From contig JAGWAS010000001.1 of assembly GCA_021296235.1 (NCBI GenBank), positions 124,001 to 188,000 of the forward strand: a DNA stretch of 64,000 nt, given 5' to 3'. Of this stretch, positions 17,944 through 27,126 are shown piece by piece; position 1 is the stretch's first letter, and each line of letters opens with the position of its first letter. This DNA comes from Paracoccaceae bacterium (GTDB lineage: Bacteria; Pseudomonadota; Alphaproteobacteria; Rhodobacterales; Rhodobacteraceae). Made by a program: the position numbers and the translations under genes. A model generated the notes under the pieces. It saw only the letters and a program-made list of their open reading frames with translations. It ran no database searches and was not told the DNA's origin.

Positions 17944-18732
17944 TCAATCACGTACCGAATCCTGACTTGACCTGATGCCAATTGGTGCGAAAGCTGCGGG
18001 TTGGCGCAACTCCAGCTTTCCCGATCGCGTAAGCTCAAGCGCAGCGGCGAAAATGGCAGCGGTTGCCGAACGAACATGCGAAGCCTCGCCTGCCCAACTT
18101 CTTGGGAGGAATTCGGCCAAGTTTGACCAATTGGCGGTGCCCGAGATCATTTTGACAATCAGTTCCGCCGCCTCTTCAACAGCCATGTAACGTCTGCGGG
18201 TCGAATCAAACGGTTTGTAGTCTTCGCCCGATTTCAGTTTGGCATAAGCCTGCATGAGTTCAAGGATCTCAACGCGATAATTCTGCTGGCGAACCATTGA
18301 AAGACGCTCGGGCATGCCCCTGGCAAAGAAATCCTTGCCCAGCTGATCCCTGGCGGTCAGTTTTCTGCCCGATACCCGCATTGCGTCGAGTCTTTGCAAC
18401 CGAAATGCAAGCCTTGCCGCCAACTCCTCACCGGTTGGCTCTTCCGGACTCGCCTCCGGAATCAGGAGCCGGGATTTGATCAATGCAAGCCAAGCCGCCA
18501 TCACCAAATATTCGGCGGCCAGTTCAATGCGGATGTTGTCCGCATTTCGAATGAACTCCGCATATTGTTGCGCCAGCTTCAGTATCGAGATCTTTCTTAG
18601 GTCGACCTTTTGTTTGCGCGCAAGCTCAAGCAGCAGATCAAGTGGTCCCTCAAAACCGTCCACATCAATGGTCAGGTTGGTGCGCTCAGCGGTCTGCGCA
18701 GCGCGTCCAGGCTCCGGATGCAATTCAATCAC
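17944..18732 (-). CDS. scpA: Segregation and condensation protein A (kleisin)
   Basis: A 262-residue kleisin beginning TIDVDGFEGPLDLLLELAR at residue 20, the ScpA hallmark, followed by the helical AAEYLVMAAWLALIKSRLL segment and a C-terminal winged helix. It bridges the SMC heads. Its ATG overlaps the nagZ stop by 4 bp and its stop is one base from the scpB start, so nagZ-scpA-scpB are translationally linked. Confidence 0.94.
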   Translation of the reverse strand: MIELHPEPGRAAQTAERTNLTIDVDGFEGPLDLLLELARKQKVDLRKISILKLAQQYAEFIRNADNIRIELAAEYLVMAAWLALIKSRLLIPEASPEEPTGEELAARLAFRLQRLDAMRVSGRKLTARDQLGKDFFARGMPERLSMVRQQNYRVEILELMQAYAKLKSGEDYKPFDSTRRRYMAVEEAAELIVKMISGTANWSNLAEFLPRSWAGEASHVRSATAAIFAAALELTRSGKLELRQPAAFAPIGIRSSQDSVRD

Positions 18733-19733
18733 GGCAGTGCCCCTTCGATTTCCGCAAGTTCGTCCACCAGGGCATGGAAATCGGCGGGCACCGGCTTTAC
18801 GGCAGCATCCATCGCGCGCCGGAACCGGAAGTTCGAGGCTTCCCGGAGAGCGCCGGCCTCCTGGGCAACATTCTCCATCTCCATCATGTCGCCGTTGCAG
18901 TGCAGAATGGCATCGCAGCCCGCCCGTAACGCAACTGAAACACGCTCATTGAGCGGTGCCGACAGTGCCGACATGGATATGTCGTCGGTCATCAGCAATC
19001 CATCAAATCCAATCCCGCTGCGTATGAATTCAATGACGGCGGGCGACATTGTCGCCGGTCGGCTTGCATCAAGCGCTTCATAGACAACATGCGCTGTCAT
19101 CCCCAAAGGCAAGTCGTTGAGTGCCCGAAACGCCTTGAATTCGGAGTCGTCAAGCTCGCTGAATGAACTGCGGTTGATTGGAGTTTCGACGTGGCTGTCG
19201 GAGGTCGTTCCGCCATGGCCCGGAATGTGCTTCAGAACCGGGACAATTCCTCCAGCCATGCAACCCTCGGCAACGGACCGGGCAATCGAAACAACCGTTT
19301 CGGAATCTGTTGCGTAGCAGCGGTTGCGTAAAACCGGATGAGTGCCATCTGTCGCCACATCGGCCAGCGGAACGCAATTTCCGTTCAATCCCACAGCAGA
19401 GAGTTCACTTGCGATGATCCGATATCGCAACCACATCGACCTTGCGCGCAAACTCGGCTCAACCCTTCCGCATTGGTCAAGGGCCGGCAACCAATTGCGC
19501 CATTCACTTCCCCTGAATCGCTGTACCCTGCCGCCTTCGTGATCGACCATGATCAGCGCATTGTGACCTGCCGCCTCCCTAAGTTCCTGCGTCAGTTGGC
19601 CAATTTCTTCCAATGTACCGGCATTTCTGTCGAAAAGGATAAATCCGAGCGGTTTAACCTCCTCAAAAAATCTCCGTTCGTCCCCGAGCAATCGCTTGCC
19701 CGAACATCCGAATATGCAGGCTCCTATCTGCAT
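18729..19733 (-). CDS. nagZ: Beta-N-acetylhexosaminidase (family 3)
   Basis: A 334-residue cytoplasmic glycosidase that removes GlcNAc from anhydromuropeptides in cell-wall recycling. Key features are IMVDHEGGRVQRF, the KHIPGHGGTTSDSH loop (catalytic His and Asp of the family; Ile replaces the more common Phe) and GLLMTDDISM holding the nucleophile Asp. The ATG at 19733 overlaps the stop of the SPOR gene (TGATG). Confidence 0.92.
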   Translation of the reverse strand: MQIGACIFGCSGKRLLGDERRFFEEVKPLGFILFDRNAGTLEEIGQLTQELREAAGHNALIMVDHEGGRVQRFRGSEWRNWLPALDQCGRVEPSLRARSMWLRYRIIASELSAVGLNGNCVPLADVATDGTHPVLRNRCYATDSETVVSIARSVAEGCMAGGIVPVLKHIPGHGGTTSDSHVETPINRSSFSELDDSEFKAFRALNDLPLGMTAHVVYEALDASRPATMSPAVIEFIRSGIGFDGLLMTDDISMSALSAPLNERVSVALRAGCDAILHCNGDMMEMENVAQEAGALREASNFRFRRAMDAAVKPVPADFHALVDELAEIEGALP

Positions 19734-20497
19734 CAGCGGCTCACGGTGGCAATGCAAGTCTCGTCCTTGCTCTCAAGTTCCTCGCAGAACCACAACACAA
19801 TCTCCCTCGCGCCAAATCCCGAAACCCGCAGCCTTGTGATCGGAGAACCGCCGCTTCTTGCGTCCTCAACGTACCAATCGATTCCTGCAAATAGGTCCGG
19901 ATACCGAGTTTCGAGAGTGGACCATTTGACCAATGCTGCCGTTTCGTCCGGGAAATCGCCCAGCTGCGCAATATCGGTTCCCGGAATGACTTCAGAGGCA
20001 TCAATCTTCCTTGTGCCGTCCCCCCTGCTCGGAGCAAGCGAACGCCAAATGGCTTGGGCTTCGCTGGTTCGGCCTTGTGAAGCCGCCGCCGAACTTCGGT
20101 TCCGAAGGTCCGACCCGGAAAGAACCCGGGACCGCTCCTGTCTGACCCTGGGAGAGAAATCTGTATCGGTAAGTCGCGCCGAGGGCGGTGCATAGCCGGT
20201 AACCGCAGTTTCCTCGGGCGCATCATTGCCGGCAATTATTTCGTTCAGCGTGAATTCCTGAAACTCCGTCAGCCGGCCGCCCGGTTCCTGCGGCCTGACC
20301 TTTGCCGCCAGTGGCGCCTCAATCAGAACTGCCTCATATGAGCGGTTCAAGTCGGCCAGGGTGCCAAAAACCGCCAAGGCAATCAGCATTGCAACCGTCA
20401 GGACAATTCCGGCAAGACCAGGAAAGTTCCGGAACCTTCGCTTGGCAGGCCCGCGGTTGAAATTCCGTCCGCTTTCATCAAATGTCGGGGTTGCCAT
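19733..20497 (-). CDS. SPOR domain-containing membrane protein
   Basis: A 254-residue protein with a short cytoplasmic head (residues 1-25, basic), one membrane segment (GIVLTVAMLIALAVFGTLA), a long low-complexity periplasmic linker and a C-terminal SPOR domain (IAQLGDFPDETAALVKW onward), which binds glycan strands lacking stem peptides at the division site. The start at 20497 lies 55 bp after argS. It sits between argS and nagZ, the same order seen in many alphaproteobacteria, and likely acts in septal peptidoglycan. Confidence 0.85.
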   Translation of the reverse strand: MATPTFDESGRNFNRGPAKRRFRNFPGLAGIVLTVAMLIALAVFGTLADLNRSYEAVLIEAPLAAKVRPQEPGGRLTEFQEFTLNEIIAGNDAPEETAVTGYAPPSARLTDTDFSPRVRQERSRVLSGSDLRNRSSAAASQGRTSEAQAIWRSLAPSRGDGTRKIDASEVIPGTDIAQLGDFPDETAALVKWSTLETRYPDLFAGIDWYVEDARSGGSPITRLRVSGFGAREIVLWFCEELESKDETCIATVSR

Positions 20498-20552
20498 TGA
20501 CCTGCCGTTGTCCTGCCCGCCGCCGCGAATTTCCGTCGCCGCTCGCTTGCGG

Positions 20553-22301
20553 TTAGTTCCGCATCTCACTGATCGGCGTTACACCAAGGATACCAAGCCC
20601 TGAGGAAATGACAATTCCTGCACTCCGCGCCAGTCCGATTCGTGCTGTGCTGGCATCCGGTTGGGTTTCATCCAGAAGCTTCAATTCAGCATCAGAGTTG
20701 CCCTTGGACCACAAAGAATGAAAGTCCGACGCCAACTCATTGAGATAGAATGCAATGCGGTGGGGCTCATGATGGCGGGATGCTTGATCCACGGTCCTCG
20801 GCCATTCAGCAACCCGTCTTGCGAGTGCGACAAGGTCGGGATGAGCGAGCAGGGACCAATTGCAGTCCAACAGATCCGAATCGTCAACCCGAAACCCCGC
20901 TGAGCGCGCCCGTTCAAGAACCGAGCAAATCCTGGCATGTGCATACTGAACGTAGAAGACAGGGTTTTCCTTGGATTGCCGCCTCACTTCCTCAAAATTG
21001 AATTCCAGCTGCGCATCATTTTTTCGCATCAGCATGACAAATCGCGTCACATCCGGACCGACGGCTTCAACCGCCTCGCGCAGACTCACAAACTGTCCGG
21101 CACGCTTTGACATTCTTGAGGCACCTTCATTGGTTATGACCCGCACAAGCTGCGTCAGTTTGATGTCAAATGGCATGCCGCCGTCAGATAAGGCCGAAAC
21201 AACCGCCTTGAGTCTCTTCGTATACCCGCCATGATCGGCACCGAAAATATTGACCAATTCGTCATAACCGCGCTTGATCTTGTCGTAGTGGTAGGCAATG
21301 TCGGACGCAAAATACGTCCAAGACCCGTCGGACTTCCTTACCGGCCGGTCAACATCGTCGCCATGTGCGGTTGCTCTCAACAGCGTCTGCCTGCGCGGTT
21401 CCCAGTCATCAGGAAGACTTCCTTTCGGTGGATCAAGCACGCCTTCATAAATGAGGCCGCGTCGATCGAGTTCAGCCAGGGCCTCTTCGATTCTACCCGT
21501 CTCCTGCAGCGACCTCTCGCTGAAGAAGATGTCCATTTCGATACCGAGCAGGTCCAAATCCTTGCGAATGAGATCCATCATGGCACTGATGGCATATGTT
21601 CTGACCGGCTCAAGCCACTCAGCCTCATTCTTGCCGATCAGCTCGTCCCCGAATCGTTCCTTCAACCCAATTCCGACACTGATCAGATATTCGCCAACAT
21701 ACTCGCCGTCGCCGAATTCAACAGCACTGCCGTTCGCCTCAAGGTAACGCAGGTATGCGGACCTCGCGAGTGCGTCAACTTGGGCACCACCATCGTTGAC
21801 ATAGTATTCGCGCACAACGTCGTGTCCGGTGAATTCCAGCAGGCGGCCCAACGAGTCCCCGTACACTGCGCCACGCACATGGCCGACGTGAAGGGGGCCA
21901 GTCGGATTCGCAGACACGAATTCCAAATGTATCCTGCGGCCGGCACCAATGTTCGAACGACCGAATTCGGGACCGGCACCTACAGCGGTCCGGGCGATTG
22001 ACATCCAAACTTCAGGCCGCAGCCGCAAGTTGATGAAGCCGGGGCCTGCGACCGCAACCTCTTGGAGACGAGAATCCAGCCGGAGCCGTGCCGCCAATTC
22101 ACCTGCAAGCCATGCTGGATTTTGCCCGAGCGACTTGGCCGCCACGATCGCCGCATTCGTAGAGAGTTCGCCATGGCCGGCTGATTTCGGCCGTTCGACC
22201 GTTACGGCTGAGAACGGCAAGGCGTTTTCCAACCCCTGTTCGTCCAAAATGACCTTCAGAAGGTCGATCACGATTGTCCTTAACTCAAAAAACTTATCCA
22301 T
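20553..22301 (-). CDS. argS: Arginyl-tRNA synthetase
   Basis: A 582-residue class I synthetase. The N-terminal Arg-tRNA recognition domain is followed by FVSANPTGPLHVGHVRGAV (the HIGH-type motif HVGH), the EYYVNDGGAQ segment, and RMSKRAGQFVSL (the KMSKS counterpart), with the DALR anticodon domain at the C-terminus ending ILGVTPISEM. ATG at 22301 begins the conserved N-terminus; the frame is open to 22340 upstream. Confidence 0.97.
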   Translation of the reverse strand: MDKFFELRTIVIDLLKVILDEQGLENALPFSAVTVERPKSAGHGELSTNAAIVAAKSLGQNPAWLAGELAARLRLDSRLQEVAVAGPGFINLRLRPEVWMSIARTAVGAGPEFGRSNIGAGRRIHLEFVSANPTGPLHVGHVRGAVYGDSLGRLLEFTGHDVVREYYVNDGGAQVDALARSAYLRYLEANGSAVEFGDGEYVGEYLISVGIGLKERFGDELIGKNEAEWLEPVRTYAISAMMDLIRKDLDLLGIEMDIFFSERSLQETGRIEEALAELDRRGLIYEGVLDPPKGSLPDDWEPRRQTLLRATAHGDDVDRPVRKSDGSWTYFASDIAYHYDKIKRGYDELVNIFGADHGGYTKRLKAVVSALSDGGMPFDIKLTQLVRVITNEGASRMSKRAGQFVSLREAVEAVGPDVTRFVMLMRKNDAQLEFNFEEVRRQSKENPVFYVQYAHARICSVLERARSAGFRVDDSDLLDCNWSLLAHPDLVALARRVAEWPRTVDQASRHHEPHRIAFYLNELASDFHSLWSKGNSDAELKLLDETQPDASTARIGLARSAGIVISSGLGILGVTPISEMRN

Positions 22302-22418
22302 CCGGAACCGTGCTCCCCGATCTTGCCACACAGAATCCACTGAATTGCTGTGCGAACCGTCGTTTATTCATTGTTGGACAAGGGTCAATGCATGGAAGAC
22401 TGCGTCCGGGCAGCGCAG

Positions 22419-23591
22419 TCATGCCACTGGACCGATGTCGGAATACACTCCAATCGCATAGTTGTCGGTCATCCCGGCTATGAAATCGGCCAGCACGCGT
22501 GCCTTTTCTGCATCAGTTCCGGCATCCGACATCCACCGTTGCCATGCCGGAGGCAACAATCCGATGTCATTCATGAATTCGGAAAACAGGGTCTGGACGA
22601 TTTTCTTGCCCTTTTGCCTTTGAATTTCGATGCTGCCGGTCCTGTACATTTTTTCCCGCAGGAATTGCCGAACTTTTGAAAGCGAGGCAATGGTCTCATC
22701 GGAGAAGCCGACCACATTCCTGCCACAAGTTCGAATGTCATCCACTGTCTGCGGTTTCAAACCCTCGAAATTGGACCTTGATGTCCGAATGATGTCCAAC
22801 GTCAACGATTTGAACAGTGCCCTCAACATGGACTGCGCAATCCGATCCTGCTCCACCCCGAAATGCTTTGAGTTCAGTTCGTGCAGGATTGGCCCGGCGA
22901 TCGGCAGCTCACCGATCTCGGCAAGGGTCAACATGCCGGCGGCCAACCCGTCCTGAAGGTCATGGCACACATAGGCTACATCGTCCGCCAAAGCCGCGAC
23001 CTGTGCCTCCGCTCCCGCCCGCAAGTCAAGGGCCAGATCCTGTTTCCGGTTGTATTCGGCCAATGCAAAGGGAACCTGGCCGGACACCGGGCCGTTATGC
23101 TTTGCGATTCCCTCAAGCGTTTCCCGTGTCAGGTTGAGACCGTCATGACCGATATACTGCCGCTCAAGCTCGGTTACGATACGGATTGCCTGAGCGTTAT
23201 GTTCGAATCCCCCGTATTCCCGCATAACTTCAGACAGTGCCTCCTCTCCGGCATGCCCGAACGGGGGATGCCCCAAATCATGGGCCAGCGCCACCGCATC
23301 GGCAAGGTCGGCATTGAGGCAAAGAGTGGTCGCCAGTGATTTTGCCACGCGCGAAACCTCAATGGTATGGGTAAGCCGAGTTCTGAAATGATCGCCATCC
23401 GGGGCAACAAAAACCTGTGTCTTGTGCATCAATCGCCGAAACGCCTTGGCGTGGACGATCCGGTCACAATCGCGCTGGAACGGCGACCTGCCCTCATCTT
23501 CCTTGATTTGATGAAGCCTGGAACATTTGCTTGGCGGATGGCAAGCAAAGCTTGCCAACCTGGGTTGTTCAAGCTGCATCGGGACTTGCAT
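22419..23591 (-). CDS. dgt: Deoxyguanosinetriphosphate triphosphohydrolase-like protein
   Basis: A 390-residue HD-domain dNTPase. RSPFQRDCDRIVHAKAFRRL leads to RLTHTIEVSRVAKSLA (metal His) and AHDLGHPPFGHAGE (the HD motif), as in Dgt-type proteins. It hydrolyses dNTPs to deoxynucleosides and triphosphate, controlling pool size. An alternative ATG is at 23579. It is upstream of argS by 117 bp and divergent from erpA, a conserved alphaproteobacterial neighbourhood. Confidence 0.93.
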   Translation of the reverse strand: MQVPMQLEQPRLASFACHPPSKCSRLHQIKEDEGRSPFQRDCDRIVHAKAFRRLMHKTQVFVAPDGDHFRTRLTHTIEVSRVAKSLATTLCLNADLADAVALAHDLGHPPFGHAGEEALSEVMREYGGFEHNAQAIRIVTELERQYIGHDGLNLTRETLEGIAKHNGPVSGQVPFALAEYNRKQDLALDLRAGAEAQVAALADDVAYVCHDLQDGLAAGMLTLAEIGELPIAGPILHELNSKHFGVEQDRIAQSMLRALFKSLTLDIIRTSRSNFEGLKPQTVDDIRTCGRNVVGFSDETIASLSKVRQFLREKMYRTGSIEIQRQKGKKIVQTLFSEFMNDIGLLPPAWQRWMSDAGTDAEKARVLADFIAGMTDNYAIGVYSDIGPVA

Positions 23592-23661
23592 CCTTGCCGA
23601 CCAATTCCATTTTCCCTATATTACACAGCGACAGAATTCCAAGTGCTGGACCGTTGGGCGC

Positions 23662-23994
23662 ATGTCAATTGCCATTCCACCGAAGGTAACCGATCGCGCA
23701 TTCGAGCGGTTGGCTGAAATAAGCAGGCAAGCCGGCGAAAAGAAACCGCTCAGGGTGGCGGTTAAGGGCGGTGGATGCTCGGGCTTTCAATATGAAATAG
23801 ACTTTGACGCGGCGGAGGACGGCGATATCCTGCTTGAAGGGCACGGACAGACAGTGCTCGTGGATAGCATCTCCCTTCCCTTCCTTGAGAATGCAACGAT
23901 TGACTACCAAGAGGAACTGATCGGTTCGCGCTTCGTTGTCCAGAATCCCAATGCAAAATCGACCTGCGGGTGCGCGATGAGTTTTTCGCTGTAG
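23662..23994 (+). CDS. erpA: Iron-sulfur cluster insertion protein, ErpA/IscA type
   Basis: A 110-residue A-type carrier with the three conserved cysteines Cys39 (GGGCSGFQY), Cys102 and Cys104 (CGC near the C-terminus). It passes iron-sulfur clusters to apo-proteins. The ATG at 23662 starts the conserved domain; upstream in-frame codons overlap dgt. xth follows at once. The erpA versus iscA/sufA choice rests on its position apart from a suf/isc operon and is moderate. Confidence 0.9.
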   Translation: MSIAIPPKVTDRAFERLAEISRQAGEKKPLRVAVKGGGCSGFQYEIDFDAAEDGDILLEGHGQTVLVDSISLPFLENATIDYQEELIGSRFVVQNPNAKSTCGCAMSFSL

Positions 23995-24009
23995 CGATTG
24001 CGGGGAAAA

Positions 24010-24789
24010 GTGAAGGTCGCAAGCTACAACGTCAACGGCATTAGGGCCCGGCTGCCACATGTGTTGCGTTGGCTTGATGAGTGTTTGCCTGATGTGGTGC
24101 TCCTCCAGGAAATCAAATGCACCGATGAGATATTTCCGCGGTCCGAATTTGAGAACCGAGGCTACTCGGTTGAGACCCACGGAGAAAAACAGCGCAACGG
24201 CGTTGCGATCCTCTCCCGGTTTCCACTGGAGGATTTGAGCCGCGGACTGCCGGGCAACAACGAGGATATCCAGGCCAGATGGATTGAAGCGCTGGTGGTC
24301 GCCCCGCGCCCGATAAGGGTTTGCTGCCTCTACCTGCCGAACGGAAACCCGGTTCCCGGATCCAAATACGATTACAAGCTTGAGTGGATGGAAAAATTTC
24401 GCGGAAGGGCCAAGGAACTGCTTGAACTGGAGGAATCCACGCTGTTGGCCGGTGACTTCAATGTCATTCCACAGCCTGAGGACGCAATGTCACCGGAAGA
24501 CTGGGAAAGTGATGCACTCTACCTGCCTGAAACCCGGGAGTCGTGGCGCCGAATCCTCAATCTCGGCTATACCGACGCATTTCGGGCCATGGATCAAACA
24601 TCAATGAGCTTCACGTTCTGGGATTTTCAGCGCGGTGCCTGGGAACGAAACAACGGCATTCGGATCGACCATTTCCTTTTGACCCCGCAATGCGCCGACC
24701 TGTTGCAGGATTGCCAAATCGACCGTCATGTGCGGGGTTGGGAAAAACCGTCGGATCACGTGCCAATCTGGGTCAAACTGGATGCCTGA
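24010..24789 (+). CDS. xth: Exodeoxyribonuclease III
   Basis: A 259-residue EEP-family AP endonuclease/exonuclease. VASYNVNGIRARL, LLQEIKC (catalytic Glu), NGVAILSRFP, LLAGDFNVIP (Asp/Asn pair) and IRIDHFLLTP with the terminal SDHVPIWVKL (Asp-His) are all present. The likely start is GTG at 24010 just after GGGGA; TTG at 23998 is an alternative. It repairs abasic sites. Its last 34 bp overlap the 3' end of the convergent monooxygenase gene. Confidence 0.94.
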   Translation: MKVASYNVNGIRARLPHVLRWLDECLPDVVLLQEIKCTDEIFPRSEFENRGYSVETHGEKQRNGVAILSRFPLEDLSRGLPGNNEDIQARWIEALVVAPRPIRVCCLYLPNGNPVPGSKYDYKLEWMEKFRGRAKELLELEESTLLAGDFNVIPQPEDAMSPEDWESDALYLPETRESWRRILNLGYTDAFRAMDQTSMSFTFWDFQRGAWERNNGIRIDHFLLTPQCADLLQDCQIDRHVRGWEKPSDHVPIWVKLDA

Positions 24790-25994
24790 TCGGTGTTTTC
24801 CTTCGGTGGGTCGTTCACAACATCCATGTCATGGATCCAACGAAACGGAAATGTTCCCAATCCCGGAGCCAGTCGCCCGCCGAAATGGAGGGCCTTGAGA
24901 ACAAGGTTCCGGGGAAGCCGCAGCGGAAAATGATAAATCCATCCTTGCCTTGAACTTGCCAATGCGACCTTCCGGACACGAGACTCGCGAACCTTCCTGA
25001 ATTCAGCGGCGGCGGCGGTGAATTCCTGATGAATGGATAGTTTGTGCGACATCACCCAGGCATCTTCAAGTGCAAGGCTCCCGCCCTGTGCAAGAAAAGG
25101 CAGCACCGGATGCAGCGCATCTCCAATGATTGCCACCCTTTCCGAATTCCAATTCCTGGCAACACCGGCACTGCCAAGCGCCCACCTGCTGACCGAATCA
25201 ACATTGCTGAGCAGTTCGCCGAATCTGCCGCCAAAGTCGGCGAATTCTCCAAGTAAACCCTTGAAGTCACTGATTCGTGGTGCATGGTATTCGAATGGGT
25301 GTTTGGTTCTGAGAACCGCGACCAGATTGATGGATGCTCCAGAGTCCGGTCTGTAGGCGACAAGATGACGGTTTGGCCCGACGACCAAACTTACTGTGCC
25401 TGCATTGATGGCATCCCCGCCACCGGCGGAAATGGTTGCCCTCCAGGCAACATGGGTTGCGCGAATCGGCGGTTCATTTGGGTTGAGCAATTCCCTTGCG
25501 CGGGAATGCAACCCATCGGCACCGATCAAACGCGATGCGGCATGGCTAGAGCCGCAAGACAGCCGGCAGAATACAGTGCCTCCACTCTCCGTTAAGCCCA
25601 CCACCTTGCGCCCGCGGAGAATTTCCACTCCCGCCGATTGCGCAGCAAGCGCCAGCAATCTCACCAGTTCGTTCCGAATGAGCAGCATGGTGGGAAATTC
25701 ACTGTCGCCATGGCGTGAAAGATCGATTCCCGCCAACAAACGGCCAGAAAGGTGATCTCGAACCTCCACTCCCGTTGCTTCGGCTCCAATCTCCCGAACC
25801 TGATCGAAGAGGCCGAGTGCGGCAAGCACCCTCATTCCATTGGGCGTAATCTGAATTCCGGTGCCTCTGCCGTCGGACCCCTCCAACTGCTCAAGCACCG
25901 TTACCCTTTTGCCCGAACGGGCAAGCAGGAGTGCAACCGCCAAACCTGCAAGGCCAGCCCCCAGCACGGTGATTTTGCCACCGTGTCCGCTCAT
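24756..25994 (-). CDS. FAD-dependent monooxygenase (salicylate hydroxylase-like)
   Basis: A 412-residue group A flavoprotein hydroxylase. The N-terminal Rossmann motif VLGAGLAGLAVALLLARSGK (residues 8-27), GIQITPNGMRVL, the middle IGADGLHSRAR (NADPH/FAD DG motif) and IIGDALHPVLPFLAQGG (FAD ribityl site) are present. It resembles salicylate or 3-hydroxybenzoate hydroxylases, or ubiquinone-type ring hydroxylases; the substrate cannot be told. ATG at 25994 is preferred to GTG at 26024. Its tail overlaps xth. Confidence 0.85.
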   Translation of the reverse strand: MSGHGGKITVLGAGLAGLAVALLLARSGKRVTVLEQLEGSDGRGTGIQITPNGMRVLAALGLFDQVREIGAEATGVEVRDHLSGRLLAGIDLSRHGDSEFPTMLLIRNELVRLLALAAQSAGVEILRGRKVVGLTESGGTVFCRLSCGSSHAASRLIGADGLHSRARELLNPNEPPIRATHVAWRATISAGGGDAINAGTVSLVVGPNRHLVAYRPDSGASINLVAVLRTKHPFEYHAPRISDFKGLLGEFADFGGRFGELLSNVDSVSRWALGSAGVARNWNSERVAIIGDALHPVLPFLAQGGSLALEDAWVMSHKLSIHQEFTAAAAEFRKVRESRVRKVALASSRQGWIYHFPLRLPRNLVLKALHFGGRLAPGLGTFPFRWIHDMDVVNDPPKENTDQASSLTQIGT

Positions 25995-26057
25995 GTCCAA
26001 ATCAAGGGACGTTGCAACCTGCACCGAAGAGACGGGACGCCGTCCGCGACGGGATTG

Positions 26058-26480
26058 TCAATCGTCCCAGAATTCCCTTTCGGCACGTTCATGCCTTTCC
26101 TGGGCTTCAAGGCAGTAGCTCGCGATCGGCCTTGCAATGAGGCGCTTCAGCGAGATTGGCCTGCCCGTTGCCTTGCAATACCCGAATTCGCCTTCCTCAA
26201 TACGCGACAAAGCCAGGTTTATCTTGACCACGAGCTTGCGCTGCCTGTCCCTTTTCCTGAGTTGGACCTGGCGCTCAGATTCCTCGGTCGCTCTATCGGT
26301 AAAATCCGGAATGCTCCGCGCCTGCAGTTGCATCTTTTTGACCGTATCCCGTGAATCGGCAAGAATCTCATTCCGCCAAGCCACCAACCGTTTCCTGAAA
26401 AACTCAAGCTGCATTTCGTTCATGAACGGCTCGTCCTCCGAGGGCTCATAATCTGTTGGCAAATAAACAACTGATTTCAT
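26058..26480 (-). CDS. dksA: RNA polymerase-binding transcription factor DksA (two-cysteine type)
   Basis: A 140-residue DksA. The opening YLPTDYEPSEDEPFMNE is the standard alphaproteobacterial N-terminus; the long coiled coil covers about residues 25-95, with DRATEESER near its middle, and the ISLKRLIARP segment lies in the zinc-finger region. The four-Cys zinc site is reduced to Cys102 and Cys123; the partner positions are Thr105 and Ala126, the pattern described for zinc-independent DksA2. It works with ppGpp to adjust transcription initiation in the stringent response. Confidence 0.93.
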   Translation of the reverse strand: MKSVVYLPTDYEPSEDEPFMNEMQLEFFRKRLVAWRNEILADSRDTVKKMQLQARSIPDFTDRATEESERQVQLRKRDRQRKLVVKINLALSRIEEGEFGYCKATGRPISLKRLIARPIASYCLEAQERHERAEREFWDD

Positions 26481-26826
26481 TCAGTTATTCCCCAAGCATG
26501 GCGGAGGGACAGAACTTTCGGGTTCAGCTATTGCCCGCGACGGCACAGATAGTCAATTTGCTTTTCACAGTCATTTGCAATTTTTCCCGTTTCAATGAAA
26601 AAGGTCCCAACTGGATATCGGAATTTCTTATGCTTCATCCCACCTTGGACAACGTCGAAGCACATCTCCTGCCTTTCGGAAATGCCATTCGGGCCGCTCA
26701 GGCGCAACGGTCCGGAACGAAGTTGGGAACAGTAAAGGGAGTGCTTCGAGTATTGAATTCCCAGCTTGCCGGCATGTGCAGCCCCAACCCTGGCAGGCTG
26801 ACCGTTCACGCCCAGGTTCCTGTCCG
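26481..26826. other. Intergenic region between dksA and a small membrane protein
   Basis: No gene can be supported. Overlapping open frames on both strands (26456-26836 plus, 26528-26941 minus) have no recognisable domain. It should hold the promoters of dksA and of the small membrane protein gene. Confidence 0.4.
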
Positions 26827-27006
26827 ATGCTTGTGATTCTTGGTGCGCTGCTGGGGGTATTTCTGGGCGCCCGTTCCGCAATGCGGCGGAACGGAAACCG
26901 GTTCGACATTTTTCAATTTTGTGCGGTCTACGCCCTTGCATACGGACTGGCGGGCCTGTTTCTTACACTGGCTGCAGGCTGGCTGGGCATCGGTTTTTCC
27001 AGCTAA
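26827..27006 (+). CDS. Small two-helix membrane protein
   Basis: A 59-residue protein starting MLVILGALLGVFLGARSAMRR and ending with a second hydrophobic helix (VYALAYGLAGLFLTLAAGWLG), separated by a basic/polar loop (RRNGNRFDIFQ). Similar tiny proteins occur in Rhodobacterales next to housekeeping genes, without known function. The ATG at 26827 is chosen because the in-frame upstream part is not hydrophobic. It ends about 120 bp before the 3' end of the convergent glycoside hydrolase gene. Confidence 0.6.
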   Translation: MLVILGALLGVFLGARSAMRRNGNRFDIFQFCAVYALAYGLAGLFLTLAAGWLGIGFSS

Positions 27007-27126
27007 CCAGATCCGCAGTGGAACAAAGGCTCCGGCAACCGATTCGAACCTCCGGCGATCGTTGTCGGAAATGGTGTCTTTGCGGTCAATCCGGAACGGG
27101 CGAACGAACCTTTTGCTCGCGACAGA

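Noticed and set aside
20553-20569. SPOR protein starting inside argS
   Set aside because: The ATG at 20497 downstream of argS begins the basic head and membrane segment; the upstream frame is only argS 3' sequence.
24756-24789. Overlap of xth and monooxygenase 3' ends as a possible frameshift
   Set aside because: Both C-termini look normal; a 34-bp convergent overlap needs no sequencing error to explain it.
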